This document shows, piece by piece, positions 1 to 7,829 of a stretch of DNA of 36,759 bases (the stretch's first letter is position 1; each line of letters opens with the position of its first letter). Both the position numbers and the translations under genes were made by a program. This stretch comes from an uncultured Collinsella sp. Its GTDB lineage: Bacteria > Actinomycetota > Coriobacteriia > Coriobacteriales > Coriobacteriaceae. The stretch covers positions 1 to 36,759 of the forward strand of contig CABUGI010000009.1 in NCBI GenBank assembly GCA_902491055.1. Direction: 5' to 3'. The notes under the pieces are model-generated. The model worked only from the letters and a program-made list of their open reading frames with translations, did no database searches and was not told where the DNA came from.

Positions 1-163
1 GCACGGGCCCCTGTGGGCGAGCAAGCGGACGACAAACACATCTGTCCAATAATTCGTCTGAAACATAATGAAAAACCGTTTGATGTGAGTTAATATAAAG
101 AACGTCGTGAATCTGACTCCTGCCACATGCATGACAGGGGTTAAACACAAAAAGGAGTCAATT
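1..163. other. Leader region upstream of ptsH
   Basis: No gene is visible here. The stretch is AT-richer than the rest, and a TATAAA at 94-99 could serve as a -10 box. I see no convincing -35 hexamer 16-18 bp upstream, since TTGATG at 80-85 is too close. A strong ribosome binding site (AAAGGAG, 150-156) lies before the ATG at 164. An upstream in-frame ATG at 107 lacks a ribosome binding site and is not the likely start. Confidence 0.4.
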
Positions 164-427
164 ATGGTTTCTGAGAAGGCTACCCTCGTTAATCCTCAGG
201 GTCTGCACATGCGTCCGGCTGGTCTGTTCGCCTCCACCATGGGCAAGTACGCCTGTGACGTGACGGTCGTCACCCCCGAGAAGGAGGTCAACGGCAAGTC
301 CCCGATGGCCCTCATGGCTGCTGGTATCCCCTGCGGTACCGAGGTCGAGGTCAAGTGCGACGGCGCCGACGAGGCCGAGGCTCTGGCTGCTGCCATCGAG
401 CTCATCAAGAGCGGTCTTGGCGAGTAG
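164..427 (+). CDS. ptsH: Phosphocarrier protein HPr
   Basis: HPr is the small cytoplasmic phosphocarrier of the phosphotransferase system. It takes phosphate from enzyme I onto a histidine and hands it to sugar-specific EIIA domains. The 87-residue product has the usual HPr length. It shows the active-site motif GLHMRPAG with His15, and the NGKSPMALM segment places a serine at position 46, the residue phosphorylated by HPr kinase in Gram-positive bacteria. I chose the ATG at 164 because AAAGGAG sits just upstream and because it gives canonical numbering; the longer frame from 107 adds 19 residues not found in the family. The gene is followed by a hairpin terminator and then by ptsI, so it is probably expressed above ptsI by partial read-through. 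Confidence 0.96.
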   Translation: MVSEKATLVNPQGLHMRPAGLFASTMGKYACDVTVVTPEKEVNGKSPMALMAAGIPCGTEVEVKCDGADEAEALAAAIELIKSGLGE

Positions 428-472
428 AACTCAAACGGGTCGCATGTTGAACAACTAAGTTCATATTTGGGG

Positions 473-510
473 GCGCAGTGACCTATTGTAAGGTAACTGC
501 GCTCTTTTGT
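473..510 (+). terminator. Hairpin terminator between ptsH and ptsI
   Basis: GCGCAGT (473-479) pairs with ACTGCGC (496-502), and ACCT (481-484) with AGGT (491-494), around a six-base loop. TCTTTTGT follows. The only internal mismatch is G480/A495. Placed between two genes of one pathway, it probably acts as a partial terminator that keeps HPr above enzyme I. Confidence 0.75.
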
Positions 511-560
511 CATGGATATGGCAAAACGCTTTATCACATGACACGGAGAGAGGAATGGGA

Positions 561-2264
561 ATGTATCAGGGAGTCAACGCTTCCGAGGGCATCGGTATCG
601 GCACCGTCATGGTCGCCGTCGATCCCGACTTGACGTTTGAGCCGCACGAGGTTGCTGATTCGGCAGCAGAGAAGGAGCGCTATCAGTCCGCTCTTTCGGT
701 CTTCTGCGAGAAGACCCAGGCTCAGGCCGACCACATGAAGGAGACGGTGGGCGAGGCCGAGGCCGAGATCATGAGCGGACACATTGTTCTGGCTCAGGAT
801 CCGGGTATGACCGACGCCATCAACGCCGCCATTGACGGCGGTACCTGCGCCGAGCAGGCGCTCATGGACACCTCGACCATGTTCGAGAACATGTTCCTGT
901 CCATGGACGACGAGATGTTCCGTCTTCGCGCGGCTGACATCGCCGACATCCGCACCGGTATTCTGGCCGAGCTGCTGGGCAAGGAGGTCGTCGACCTCTC
1001 CGTCCTGCCCGAGAACACTGTCGTTGTCGTGCACGACCTCACGCCGTCCATGACCGCCACGATCGATAAGGCCCACGTTGCCGGTATCGTCACCGAGACC
1101 GGTGGCCGCACGTCGCACTCCGCGATCATTGCGCGCGCCCTCGAGATCCCGGCTGTCCTTTCGGTCTCCAACAGCTGCACCGCACTGCGCAACGGCATGA
1201 CCGTTGTCGTCGACGGCGGCAAGGGTATCGTCGAGGCCGATCCCGACGAGGAGACGCTCGCTGCCTACACCGCCAAGGCCGAGGCCTTCGCTGCCGAGAA
1301 GGCAGCCCTCGAGGCCTTCCGTGGCAAGCCGTCCGTGACTGCTGATGGCATCAAGAAGATCATCGCCTGCAACATCGGTAACCCCGATGACGTGCCCAAC
1401 GCGCTCGATCACGACGCCGAGGCTATCGGTCTGTTCCGCTCCGAGTTCCTGTTCATGGACTCTGCTGAGCTTCCTTCCGAGGAGGAGCAGTTCAACGCCT
1501 ACCGTAAGGTCGCCAGCGCGCTCAAGGGTGCTCCGGTCATCATCCGCACGCTCGATGTGGGTGGCGACAAGGAGATTCCGTATCTGCATATGGTCAAGGA
1601 AGACAACCCCTTCATGGGCTTCCGCGCCGTGCGTTACTGCTTGGCCAATCCCGACCAGTACAAGGTCCAGCTCCGCGCTCTGCTGCGCGCTAGCGCCTTC
1701 GGTGACGTCAAGATCATGATCCCGCTCGTCACCTGCGTCGAGGAGGTCTTGGCTGTCAAGGAGCTCGTCGAGCAGTGCAAGGCCGAGCTGACCGAAGAGG
1801 GGCGCAAGTTCAACGAGAACATCGAGGTCGGCATCATGGTCGAGACGCCCGCCGCTTCGCTGCTCGCAGACCGTCTTGCCGAGGTCGCCGACTTCTTCTC
1901 CATCGGCACCAACGACCTGATCGGCTACACCATGTGCGCCGACCGTGGCAACGACACCATCTCCAACCTGTACCAGGTTTACTATCCCGCCGTGCTCCGC
2001 TCGCTCAAGAACATCATCGAGAGCGGCGTGAAGGCCGGCATCATGGTCGGTATGTGCGGCGAGGCCGCTGCCGATCCGCTGCTCGAGCCGCTGCTGATCA
2101 GCTGGGGCCTGGAGGAGTTCTCGATGAGTGCTCCGTCGATCCTGCGCGCCCGTAAGACCATCAGCCAGTGGACCAAGGCCGAGTGCGACGAGCTCGCCGA
2201 GAAGGCGGTCGCCTGCAACACCGCCGCCGAGGTCAAGGCACTGCTCGAGTCCGCAGCTCGCTAA
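561..2264 (+). CDS. ptsI: PTS enzyme I (phosphoenolpyruvate-protein phosphotransferase)
   Basis: Enzyme I starts the sugar phosphotransferase relay by moving phosphate from phosphoenolpyruvate to its own histidine and then to HPr. The product is 567 residues, normal for the family. The N-terminal HPr-binding and swivelling domains end in GGRTSHSAIIARAL with catalytic His186. The C-terminal PEP-binding barrel carries FRSEFLFM, the RTLDVGGDKE motif, and VGMCGEAAAD with the active-site Cys499. Two ATGs, at 555 and 561, follow GGAGAGAGGA. I prefer 561 because the spacing to the purine-rich site is better and the protein then begins directly with the conserved GVNASEGIGIG. It follows ptsH, as in many bacteria, and is followed by sugar-phosphate kinases. 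Confidence 0.96.
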   Translation: MYQGVNASEGIGIGTVMVAVDPDLTFEPHEVADSAAEKERYQSALSVFCEKTQAQADHMKETVGEAEAEIMSGHIVLAQDPGMTDAINAAIDGGTCAEQALMDTSTMFENMFLSMDDEMFRLRAADIADIRTGILAELLGKEVVDLSVLPENTVVVVHDLTPSMTATIDKAHVAGIVTETGGRTSHSAIIARALEIPAVLSVSNSCTALRNGMTVVVDGGKGIVEADPDEETLAAYTAKAEAFAAEKAALEAFRGKPSVTADGIKKIIACNIGNPDDVPNALDHDAEAIGLFRSEFLFMDSAELPSEEEQFNAYRKVASALKGAPVIIRTLDVGGDKEIPYLHMVKEDNPFMGFRAVRYCLANPDQYKVQLRALLRASAFGDVKIMIPLVTCVEEVLAVKELVEQCKAELTEEGRKFNENIEVGIMVETPAASLLADRLAEVADFFSIGTNDLIGYTMCADRGNDTISNLYQVYYPAVLRSLKNIIESGVKAGIMVGMCGEAAADPLLEPLLISWGLEEFSMSAPSILRARKTISQWTKAECDELAEKAVACNTAAEVKALLESAAR

Positions 2265-2281
2265 TTTGGTATCAGAGGTAA

Positions 2282-2311
2282 CCGCGTGGTTGGAATGGGC
2301 CGGCCACGCGG
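2282..2311 (+). other. Inverted repeat in the leader of the first PfkB kinase
   Basis: CCGCGTGG (2282-2289) is perfectly complementary to CCACGCGG (2304-2311) with a 14-base loop. No T-run follows, so it is unlikely to be an intrinsic terminator. It lies between the ptsI stop and the AGGGGGT ribosome binding site of the next gene, where it could mark an mRNA processing site or a regulatory hairpin. Confidence 0.45.
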
Positions 2312-2338
2312 CCCTCACATATACAGGGGGTACTGTAA

Positions 2339-3271
2339 ATGTTCTACACGCTAACCGCTAACCCGGCTGTCGACATGACGGTTTCGAGCTCTCCGCTCGA
2401 GCCCGACGAGAACGTCCGCACCGGTTCGGCCAGCTACACGGCTAACGGCAAGGGCCTCGACGTGTCCTTCGCCTTTAAGAAGATGGGCGTCGACACCGTC
2501 GCGCTCGGCTTCTTCGCTGGCTTCACGGGCAAGTTCATCGTCGAGGAGGTCATGAACCTGGGTTGCCTCTGCCGCCCGGTCTGGACCGACGGTATCACGC
2601 GCATTAACACCTACGTCAACGATGGCCAGCACGAGTACGGCATCCTGAACCCCGGCGCCCCGATCACGCCGCAGCACCAGGAGGAGCTCTACAACATCCT
2701 GGACACCGCGGGCGATCTCGAGTGCCTGATCGTCTCCGGCTCCGTGCCTCCCAAAGCTACGCCCGACTTCCTGGCTCAGGTCATGGAGCACGCTCAGGCT
2801 CGTGGCGCTGACGTCGTCCTGGACCTGTCCTCCGACAAGCTCAAGGAGCTCGCTCACAAGAAGCCGCTGCTCATCAAGCCGAACCATCACGAGATGAAGG
2901 CCATCTTCGGCGTGCCGGTCGACACCGACGACGAGGTTCGTGTCGCCATGAAGATGGCTCACGACGCTGGCGTTCAGAACGTGCTGCTCACCCGTGGTAG
3001 CCGCGGCGACGCTTACTTCTCCAACGGCGAGGACATCTGGTACGCCAAGCGTGAGTTCAACATCAAGCTGGTCTCTTCCGTCTGCGCCGGCGACTGCACC
3101 CTCGCTGCGTTCCTGCACAAGTGGTACAGGGATCGCGACAACGTCGAGGAGGCCATGAAGCTCGCTATGGCCACCGGCGCCAACGTTGCCGAGTCCGTCG
3201 GCATTGGTGACTTCGGTCACGTCGACGAGTACAGCAAGCGCGTTGCTGTCCGCAAGCTCGATCGTCAGTAA
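2339..3271 (+). CDS. PfkB-family sugar-phosphate kinase (1-phosphofructokinase-like)
   Basis: This 310-residue ribokinase/PfkB-fold protein resembles FruK (1-phosphofructokinase) and LacC (tagatose-6-phosphate kinase), which phosphorylate ketohexose phosphates with ATP. It opens with FYTLTANPAVDMTV, like the YT(L)NPA(I/V)D start of FruK, and has the NGKGLDVSFA sugar-binding segment. The C-terminal catalytic motif is CAGDCTLAAFL with base Asp252; most family members have GAGD, so the first glycine of the anion hole is Cys here. The ATG at 2339 has AGGGGGT upstream. The gene lies directly behind ptsI and ends in a strong terminator, which fits consumption of PTS-imported sugar phosphates. The exact substrate cannot be read from sequence. 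Confidence 0.88.
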   Translation: MFYTLTANPAVDMTVSSSPLEPDENVRTGSASYTANGKGLDVSFAFKKMGVDTVALGFFAGFTGKFIVEEVMNLGCLCRPVWTDGITRINTYVNDGQHEYGILNPGAPITPQHQEELYNILDTAGDLECLIVSGSVPPKATPDFLAQVMEHAQARGADVVLDLSSDKLKELAHKKPLLIKPNHHEMKAIFGVPVDTDDEVRVAMKMAHDAGVQNVLLTRGSRGDAYFSNGEDIWYAKREFNIKLVSSVCAGDCTLAAFLHKWYRDRDNVEEAMKLAMATGANVAESVGIGDFGHVDEYSKRVAVRKLDRQ

Positions 3272-3299
3272 TCGAAACGCGACATATTCGTGCGCATGC

Positions 3300-3331
3300 G
3301 GCGCCCCGGTTTCGGCCGGGGCGCCTTTTTT
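3300..3331 (+). terminator. Strong intrinsic terminator
   Basis: GGCGCCCCGG (3300-3309) and CCGGGGCGCC (3316-3325) form a perfect 10-bp stem around a six-base loop, followed by six T. It ends the ptsI-kinase transcript. Confidence 0.93.
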
Positions 3332-3460
3332 GTTCCGCCATGGGGGAGAGGCGTCCTGCCGTACTTCATCGCTTCCACACCGTTCACCGAGTTGTCCTAG
3401 CCTTTTACCGATGCGTGGAATATACTTTCATTAACACGTTGCTTCGTGAAAGGAACATTC

Positions 3461-4393
3461 ATGATTTACACGCTCACTGCTAATCCCGCCATTGATTACA
3501 ACATCGCCTGCGACGGCCTTACTGCCAATACCGTCACGCGTACCCGCAATGCCGTCTACACGCCCAACGGCAAAGGCCTCAACGTCTCGTTTACGCTTGA
3601 CCACTATGGTGTCGACACCACGATCCTGGGTTTCTTCGCCGGCTTCTCGGGTGAGTTTATCGTTAAGGGCGCCGAGGCCCTGGGCGTGCCCGTCAAGCCC
3701 GTGTGGACCGACGGTATTACGCGCGTCAATGTGTTCCTCAACGCCGGTCCCGACACCGAGTACAACATGGTCAATGCCGGTGCCGCCATCAATGAGGCCA
3801 ACGAGCAGGAGATGTTTGAACTTATCGATTCGCTCGATGACATGACCTGCCTGGTCATCAGCGGCTCGCTGCCTCCCAACACTTCCGAGGGCTTCTTGGC
3901 CGAGGTCCTGCGCCGTGTCAAGGCCAAGGGGGCCGAGTTCGTCCTCGACATCTCGAGCCATCAGCTGGCAGACCTCATTGCTCTGGAGCCACTGCTGATC
4001 AAGCCCAATGACGACGAGCTGCTTGACATCTTTGGCATCAAGGTGAGCGGTGGCGACGACGAGTCCGTCAAGGGCGCTATGGCCGAGCTGCACGCCAAGG
4101 GCGCCAAGAACGTGCTGCTGACCCTTGGTGGCGCCGGTGCGTACTTCTCCAACGGCGAGCATATCTGGTTTGCCAACCGCACCTTCGACGTCAAGCTGCT
4201 GTCGACGGTGTGCGCCGGCGATTCCTCGCTCGCTGCCTTCCTGTCCGTGTGGCACGACGCCCCCGAGCGCGTCGAGGACGCCCTGCGCCTTTCGATGGCC
4301 ACTGGCGCCAACGTGGTCGAGTGCCCCGGTCTGGGTGATTTTGCCAAGGTGGACGAATATAAGAAGCACATCGAGGTTCGCCAGGTCTGCTAG
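3461..4393 (+). CDS. PfkB-family sugar-phosphate kinase, paralogue of the preceding kinase
   Basis: This is a second 310-residue FruK/LacC-like kinase and clearly a paralogue of the one at 2339. Shared features are the YTLTANPAIDY opening, the PNGKGLNVSFTLD segment, WTDGITRVNVF, SGSLPPN and the CAGDSSLAAFL catalytic motif with Asp254. The same unusual Cys precedes AGD. I chose the ATG at 3461, which follows GAAAGGA at good spacing; an in-frame GTG at 3446 adds only five residues and overlaps the ribosome binding site. It lies between two terminators, so it is a separate transcription unit. A TATACT box at 3421-3426 may be its -10 element, but no good -35 is visible. The two copies may differ in substrate or expression. 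Confidence 0.88.
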   Translation: MIYTLTANPAIDYNIACDGLTANTVTRTRNAVYTPNGKGLNVSFTLDHYGVDTTILGFFAGFSGEFIVKGAEALGVPVKPVWTDGITRVNVFLNAGPDTEYNMVNAGAAINEANEQEMFELIDSLDDMTCLVISGSLPPNTSEGFLAEVLRRVKAKGAEFVLDISSHQLADLIALEPLLIKPNDDELLDIFGIKVSGGDDESVKGAMAELHAKGAKNVLLTLGGAGAYFSNGEHIWFANRTFDVKLLSTVCAGDSSLAAFLSVWHDAPERVEDALRLSMATGANVVECPGLGDFAKVDEYKKHIEVRQVC

Positions 4394-4426
4394 TTCCGGC
4401 ACCTTGTCTGAATAGTTTGATTATTT

Positions 4427-4462
4427 CGCATCCGTCTTAGACTAGGACGGATGCGTTTTTGT
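4427..4462 (+). terminator. Intrinsic terminator after second PfkB kinase
   Basis: CGCATCCGTC (4427-4436) pairs perfectly with GACGGATGCG (4446-4455) around a nine-base loop, followed by TTTTTGT. Confidence 0.93.
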
Positions 4463-4557
4463 TTATCGGACTTGCGTGTGCAGTGGAGGCTGTTTCTTGC
4501 TAGACTTCTTGCAGACGCAATCGATAGCCAATTTGATAGTCGCAGGAGGCCATAGGC

Positions 4558-5952
4558 ATGTGCAATGTTTCGCTCAACGGTACTCAACCGTCCGATGCGT
4601 CCCTGCGCGTCCTGCGCGCGCTTGAGGCGGCTGGTCTTGAGGCTTGGTACGTGGGCGGTTGGGTGCGCGACGCCCTGATGGGGTACCCCAGCCACGATGT
4701 TGATATGTGCTGTAGCGGCCTGTGGCAGGAGTCCAAAGCGGCGCTCGAGGCCGCCGGCATCGCGGTTGTGGAGTCGGGCATTAAATTTGGCGGAATCACG
4801 GCTATTTCCGATGGCGAGCGTATCGAGGTCACCACGTACCGTCTGGATGGCTTTTACACCGATGGTCGCCATCCCCAGAGTGTGGAGCGTGCCGCCTCGC
4901 TCGAGGACGATCTGGCGCGCCGCGACTTTACCGTCAATGCCATGGCCTGGCATCCCGAGCGCGGGCTTGTCGACCGCTACGACGGCCAGGGTGACTTGGA
5001 GCGCAAGCTGATTCGCGCTGTCGGCGATCCCAAGCGTCGCTTTAACGAGGACGCCCTGCGCATGCTGCGTGCGGTGCGCTTTGCCTGCCGTCTGGACTTT
5101 ATGATTGAGCCCGAGACCAAGCGTGCGCTTGCCGAGTGCGCGCCGCTGCTCGATGCCGTGGCGCGTGAGCGTGTGGGTATTGAGCTCGAGGGCATTCTTT
5201 CGACCGGTCATGGGGGAGACGCGATGCTTCGCTATCCCGAGCTCATCTGTGCCGCTGTGCCCGAGTTGGCAGCGGGTCGCGGGTTTGATCAGCGCAGTGT
5301 CTATCATGCGTTTAACGTCTACGTGCATATCGCCCGTGTGCTGACGGTGGCGGGGGAGCTCGCGCTGTGTGACGGCGTCGCGCCCTCGTCGAGCCTTATG
5401 TGGGCGGCGTTTTTGCACGATGTGTCCAAGCCCGAGTGCTTCACGGTCGACCATGCCGGTAGCGGACACTTCTACGGTCATCCCGAGCTCGGCGCCAAGA
5501 AGGCGCGCGTCATTATGGATCGCCTGGCGCTCTCGCACGACTTGGTGCGCGACGTGTGCCTGCTCATCAAATACCATGACAAGCCGCTGCGCCCCGAGCG
5601 CTCCTGTCTGCTCAATATGATGCGCGCGCTTTCGGGTGAGGGCGTCGACACGGCCCGCCTGATTGACGAGCTCATGGACCTTAAGCGTGCCGACACACTT
5701 GGCAAGGCCCCGTCGTGCTTCTATTACGTTGAGACGATTGAGGAGATGCGCGCGATGGCGCACGAGCTGCTGAGGGCGGGGGAGCCCTATACGCTCAAGA
5801 TGCTCGCCATCAACGGCGGCGACCTGATCCGTGCCGGAGTCAAGCCCGGGCCGGAACTGGGTCAGCTTCTCAACTCCGCCCTCGACGCCGTGATCGAAGA
5901 CGATATTCCCAACGAGCGCGAAGCTCTTTTGGTTCATCTCAACTTGAATTAG
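4558..5952 (+). CDS. cca: tRNA nucleotidyltransferase (CCA-adding enzyme) with HD domain
   Basis: The enzyme adds or repairs the 3'-terminal CCA of tRNA. The 464-residue product is a class II CCA-adding/poly(A) polymerase-type protein. The nucleotidyltransferase head shows VGGWVRD (residues 32-38) and the metal-binding DVD (47-49). Next come RRDFTVNAMAW, with the nucleotide-recognition region, and RRFNEDALRMLRAVRFA. A C-terminal HD phosphohydrolase-like domain carries FLHDVSKP. The ATG at 4558 has AGGAGG at 4544-4549. It stands alone between terminators and just upstream of two tRNA genes. Those tRNAs already encode CCA, so for them the enzyme would act in repair. Confidence 0.92.
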   Translation: MCNVSLNGTQPSDASLRVLRALEAAGLEAWYVGGWVRDALMGYPSHDVDMCCSGLWQESKAALEAAGIAVVESGIKFGGITAISDGERIEVTTYRLDGFYTDGRHPQSVERAASLEDDLARRDFTVNAMAWHPERGLVDRYDGQGDLERKLIRAVGDPKRRFNEDALRMLRAVRFACRLDFMIEPETKRALAECAPLLDAVARERVGIELEGILSTGHGGDAMLRYPELICAAVPELAAGRGFDQRSVYHAFNVYVHIARVLTVAGELALCDGVAPSSSLMWAAFLHDVSKPECFTVDHAGSGHFYGHPELGAKKARVIMDRLALSHDLVRDVCLLIKYHDKPLRPERSCLLNMMRALSGEGVDTARLIDELMDLKRADTLGKAPSCFYYVETIEEMRAMAHELLRAGEPYTLKMLAINGGDLIRAGVKPGPELGQLLNSALDAVIEDDIPNEREALLVHLNLN

Positions 5953-5982
5953 CTACCAACTTTACCTGCGTATTCCATAACC

Positions 5983-6008
5983 TGCCGACAATTTTTCGGC
6001 AATTTGGA
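5983..6008 (+). terminator. Weak hairpin after cca
   Basis: TGCCGA (5983-5988) pairs with TCGGCA (5996-6001) over a seven-base loop; the following AATTTGG is only weakly T-rich. It may be a modest terminator separating cca from the tRNA unit. Confidence 0.35.
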
Positions 6009-6021
6009 ATTTCTTCTTGCG

Positions 6022-6048
6022 CTGACGTTTTTTGTCCCGTAATATATT
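6022..6048 (+). promoter_or_regulatory. Possible promoter of the tRNA-Glu pair
   Basis: An AT-rich block precedes the tRNAs. TATATT (6043-6048) resembles a -10 box. CTGACG (6022-6027), with 15-bp spacing, is the closest -35. An alternative pairing is TTGCGC (6017-6022) with TAATAT (6040-6045) at 17 bp. Neither is strong; position before stable RNA genes is the main support. Confidence 0.35.
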
Positions 6049-6079
6049 TCCTCGCAGCACGGCAGTGCAGATGTCATGT

Positions 6080-6156
6080 GGCCCGTTCGTCTAGCGGTTT
6101 AGGACGCCGCCCTCTCAAGGCGGAGATCACCAGTTCGAATCTGGTACGGGCTACCA
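6080..6156 (+). tRNA. tRNA-Glu (anticodon CUC), copy 1
   Basis: The acceptor stem GGCCCGT pairs with ACGGGCT (one G-U at the end). The anticodon stem CCGCC/GGCGG encloses the loop CTCTCAA with anticodon CTC. The T arm contains GTTCGAATC. Discriminator A6153 is followed by an encoded CCA (6154-6156). This tRNA reads GAG, the favoured Glu codon in this window. Confidence 0.95.
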
Positions 6157-6178
6157 CTTCTTTTCTGCTGAGGCTTAT

Positions 6179-6255
6179 GGCCCGTTCGTCTAGCGGTTTA
6201 GGACGCCGCCCTCTCAAGGCGGAGATCACCAGTTCGAATCTGGTACGGGCTACCA
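6179..6255 (+). tRNA. tRNA-Glu (anticodon CUC), copy 2
   Basis: It is base-for-base identical to the copy at 6080-6156, including the encoded CCA, and lies 22 bases downstream. The pair was most likely produced by tandem duplication and is probably transcribed as one unit ending in the hairpin at 6267. Confidence 0.95.
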
Positions 6256-6266
6256 CGCATCTGATA

Positions 6267-6302
6267 CCCGGACTTCCTATGGAAGGCCGGGTTTTTTATT
6301 TT
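6267..6302 (+). terminator. Intrinsic terminator after tRNA pair
   Basis: CCCGG (6267-6271) pairs with CCGGG (6287-6291), and CTTCC (6273-6277) with GGAAG (6281-6285), over a TAT loop. One A/G mismatch lies between the stems. TTTTTTATTTT follows. Confidence 0.9.
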
Positions 6303-6405
6303 CAAACAACCGTCTGCAATTCCCGTTTGAACCAGAGCTTTGCGTTCTGCCTATGGCCCTTACGGGTACAATATCCAAGATATTTTGACTGTTAGAAGGA
6401 GTCTC

Positions 6406-7713
6406 ATGACGGAGTCCTCTCAGCATACGTCTAAGCCCCAGGTCGAGGTTGAGGCCTCGGGCGGAGATGACAATAAGAGCGCACGCCGCGGCGCCATCTT
6501 TATCGGCGTCGTGCTGGTAGGTTATATCGTCTATCTGGTGGTAACCGGGCAGATGGGGCAGTTCTGGGCCGCTATGTCGAGCGTCCAGGCGTCATGGCTC
6601 GTTGTCACGTGTCTTTGCATGTTCATGTACCTGTTCTTTGGCATTGTGGCCTATGCGATCGCCGTCTGGCTCGATCCCAATTCGCCCGTCGGCATCCGCG
6701 ACCTGATCTCGGTCGAGGCGAGTGGCATCTTCTTTGGCAACCTGACGCCCATGATGATGGGCTCCACCCCGGCTCAGATCTATCGCCTGACCAAGGCCGG
6801 CCAAAACGTGGGCGAGGCCGGCGCCACGCAGTTCACGCGCTTTATCGTGTATCAGTTTGGCCTCGTTGCCTGGGGCGCTATCCTACTGCTTGCTCGTATG
6901 CCTTTTTTTGCCGAGCGCTATGGCGACATGACGCTGCTGTGTGTCTTTAGCTTTGGTGGGCACTGCTGCATCTTGCTTGGCATCTTCGCCGTCGCGCTCA
7001 TGCCTAAGACCGTCACGCGCGTCGCCCATTGCATCATCAATTGGCTCGAGCGCATTGGTGTCTCGGCCACTAAGATCGAGGGATGGCGCACGTTTGTCGA
7101 TGGCGAGATCTACTCCTTCTCCGAGAAGTTCAAGCTTTCAGCCGGACATTTTTCTTCCATGCTGCTCACGGTGGTCATCACCATGCTGCAACTCGCGTTT
7201 TTCTATCTGGTGCCGTATTTCCTGATGCTTGCCTTTGGCCGCCACGAGGTCGACTTTTTCTCGGTCATGGCCGCGAGCGCCTTTGTCCAGCTGCTGAGCT
7301 CTGCGGTCCCCCTGCCCGGTGGAACTGGTGGCGCTGAGGGCGGCTTTGCATTGTTCTTGGGTCATTTCTTTGGGTCGGCTTCGACCGCCGGCTATCTGCT
7401 GTGGCGCCTCATTACGTTTATTGCGCCGACCATTTTGGCTGCGCCCCTGCTGGGACTTAAGAGCGCCCACAACGAGAGCATCCATGCGCGCTGGGATCGT
7501 GTGATGCGCAAGCTCGGCCGCACGCCTCAGACGCCCTCTGCGCCCACTATGCCGCACCCCACGAATGCTGTTACCGTTGATCCCAAGAAGCGCGCTCAGA
7601 AGGCTTCTGGGACCGCTAAGCCGGCTCATAAAGCCTATGTGCGCCAGACAGGCGATGGTATTCGCGTATCTCCGTCGGCACTCAATAAGAAGAGGCATCC
7701 CAAGTCGCAGTAG
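6406..7713 (+). CDS. YbhN/UPF0104-type integral membrane protein (lysylphosphatidylglycerol synthase TM-like)
   Basis: The 435-residue protein is a polytopic membrane protein of the flippase-like family related to the membrane half of MprF and to YbhN. The first ~35 residues are hydrophilic. Several hydrophobic helices follow, beginning near GAIFIGVVLVGYIVYLVV, with the family motif PLPGGTGGAEGGFALF in the C-terminal third. The last ~80 residues form a basic, proline-rich cytoplasmic tail. There is no catalytic synthase domain, so it should not make lysyl-phosphatidylglycerol by itself; a role in lipid or polysaccharide translocation is the usual guess. I chose the ATG at 6406 because AGAAGGAG lies just upstream; the frame is open from 6340 but without a ribosome binding site. 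Confidence 0.8.
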   Translation: MTESSQHTSKPQVEVEASGGDDNKSARRGAIFIGVVLVGYIVYLVVTGQMGQFWAAMSSVQASWLVVTCLCMFMYLFFGIVAYAIAVWLDPNSPVGIRDLISVEASGIFFGNLTPMMMGSTPAQIYRLTKAGQNVGEAGATQFTRFIVYQFGLVAWGAILLLARMPFFAERYGDMTLLCVFSFGGHCCILLGIFAVALMPKTVTRVAHCIINWLERIGVSATKIEGWRTFVDGEIYSFSEKFKLSAGHFSSMLLTVVITMLQLAFFYLVPYFLMLAFGRHEVDFFSVMAASAFVQLLSSAVPLPGGTGGAEGGFALFLGHFFGSASTAGYLLWRLITFIAPTILAAPLLGLKSAHNESIHARWDRVMRKLGRTPQTPSAPTMPHPTNAVTVDPKKRAQKASGTAKPAHKAYVRQTGDGIRVSPSALNKKRHPKSQ

Positions 7714-7762
7714 GGCAGTCGTGCGTTCTTCATGATGCGGGGCATATTTGTGCTGTATGGGG

Positions 7763-7786
7763 GATAATCCTCTTACGTAGATTATC
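7763..7786. promoter_or_regulatory. Inverted repeat upstream of TetR gene, possible operator
   Basis: GATAATC (7763-7769) and GATTATC (7780-7786) form a 7-bp inverted repeat with a 10-base centre, about 45 bases before the TetR-family start. TetR proteins bind such symmetric sites and often repress themselves, so this is a reasonable autoregulatory operator candidate. No binding data are implied. Confidence 0.4.
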
Positions 7787-7829
7787 TCTCATCTGTTGAT
7801 GAATGCTTGCATATCGAAGGGACACGCCC

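Noticed and set aside
534..2318. Very long open frame on the minus strand opposite ptsI (about 590 codons)
   Set aside because: It lies wholly antisense to a certain gene, its product is a low-complexity Leu/Gly/Asp/His string with no family signature, and such frames arise from GC-biased third codon positions.
3431..4402. Long minus-strand frame opposite the second PfkB kinase
   Set aside because: Same shadow effect; the composition mirrors the kinase codons and no ribosome binding site or motif is present.
6074..6256. Short frames covering both tRNA-Glu genes with an internal peptide repeat
   Set aside because: The repeat is simply the duplicated tRNA sequence translated; both copies fold as complete tRNAs.
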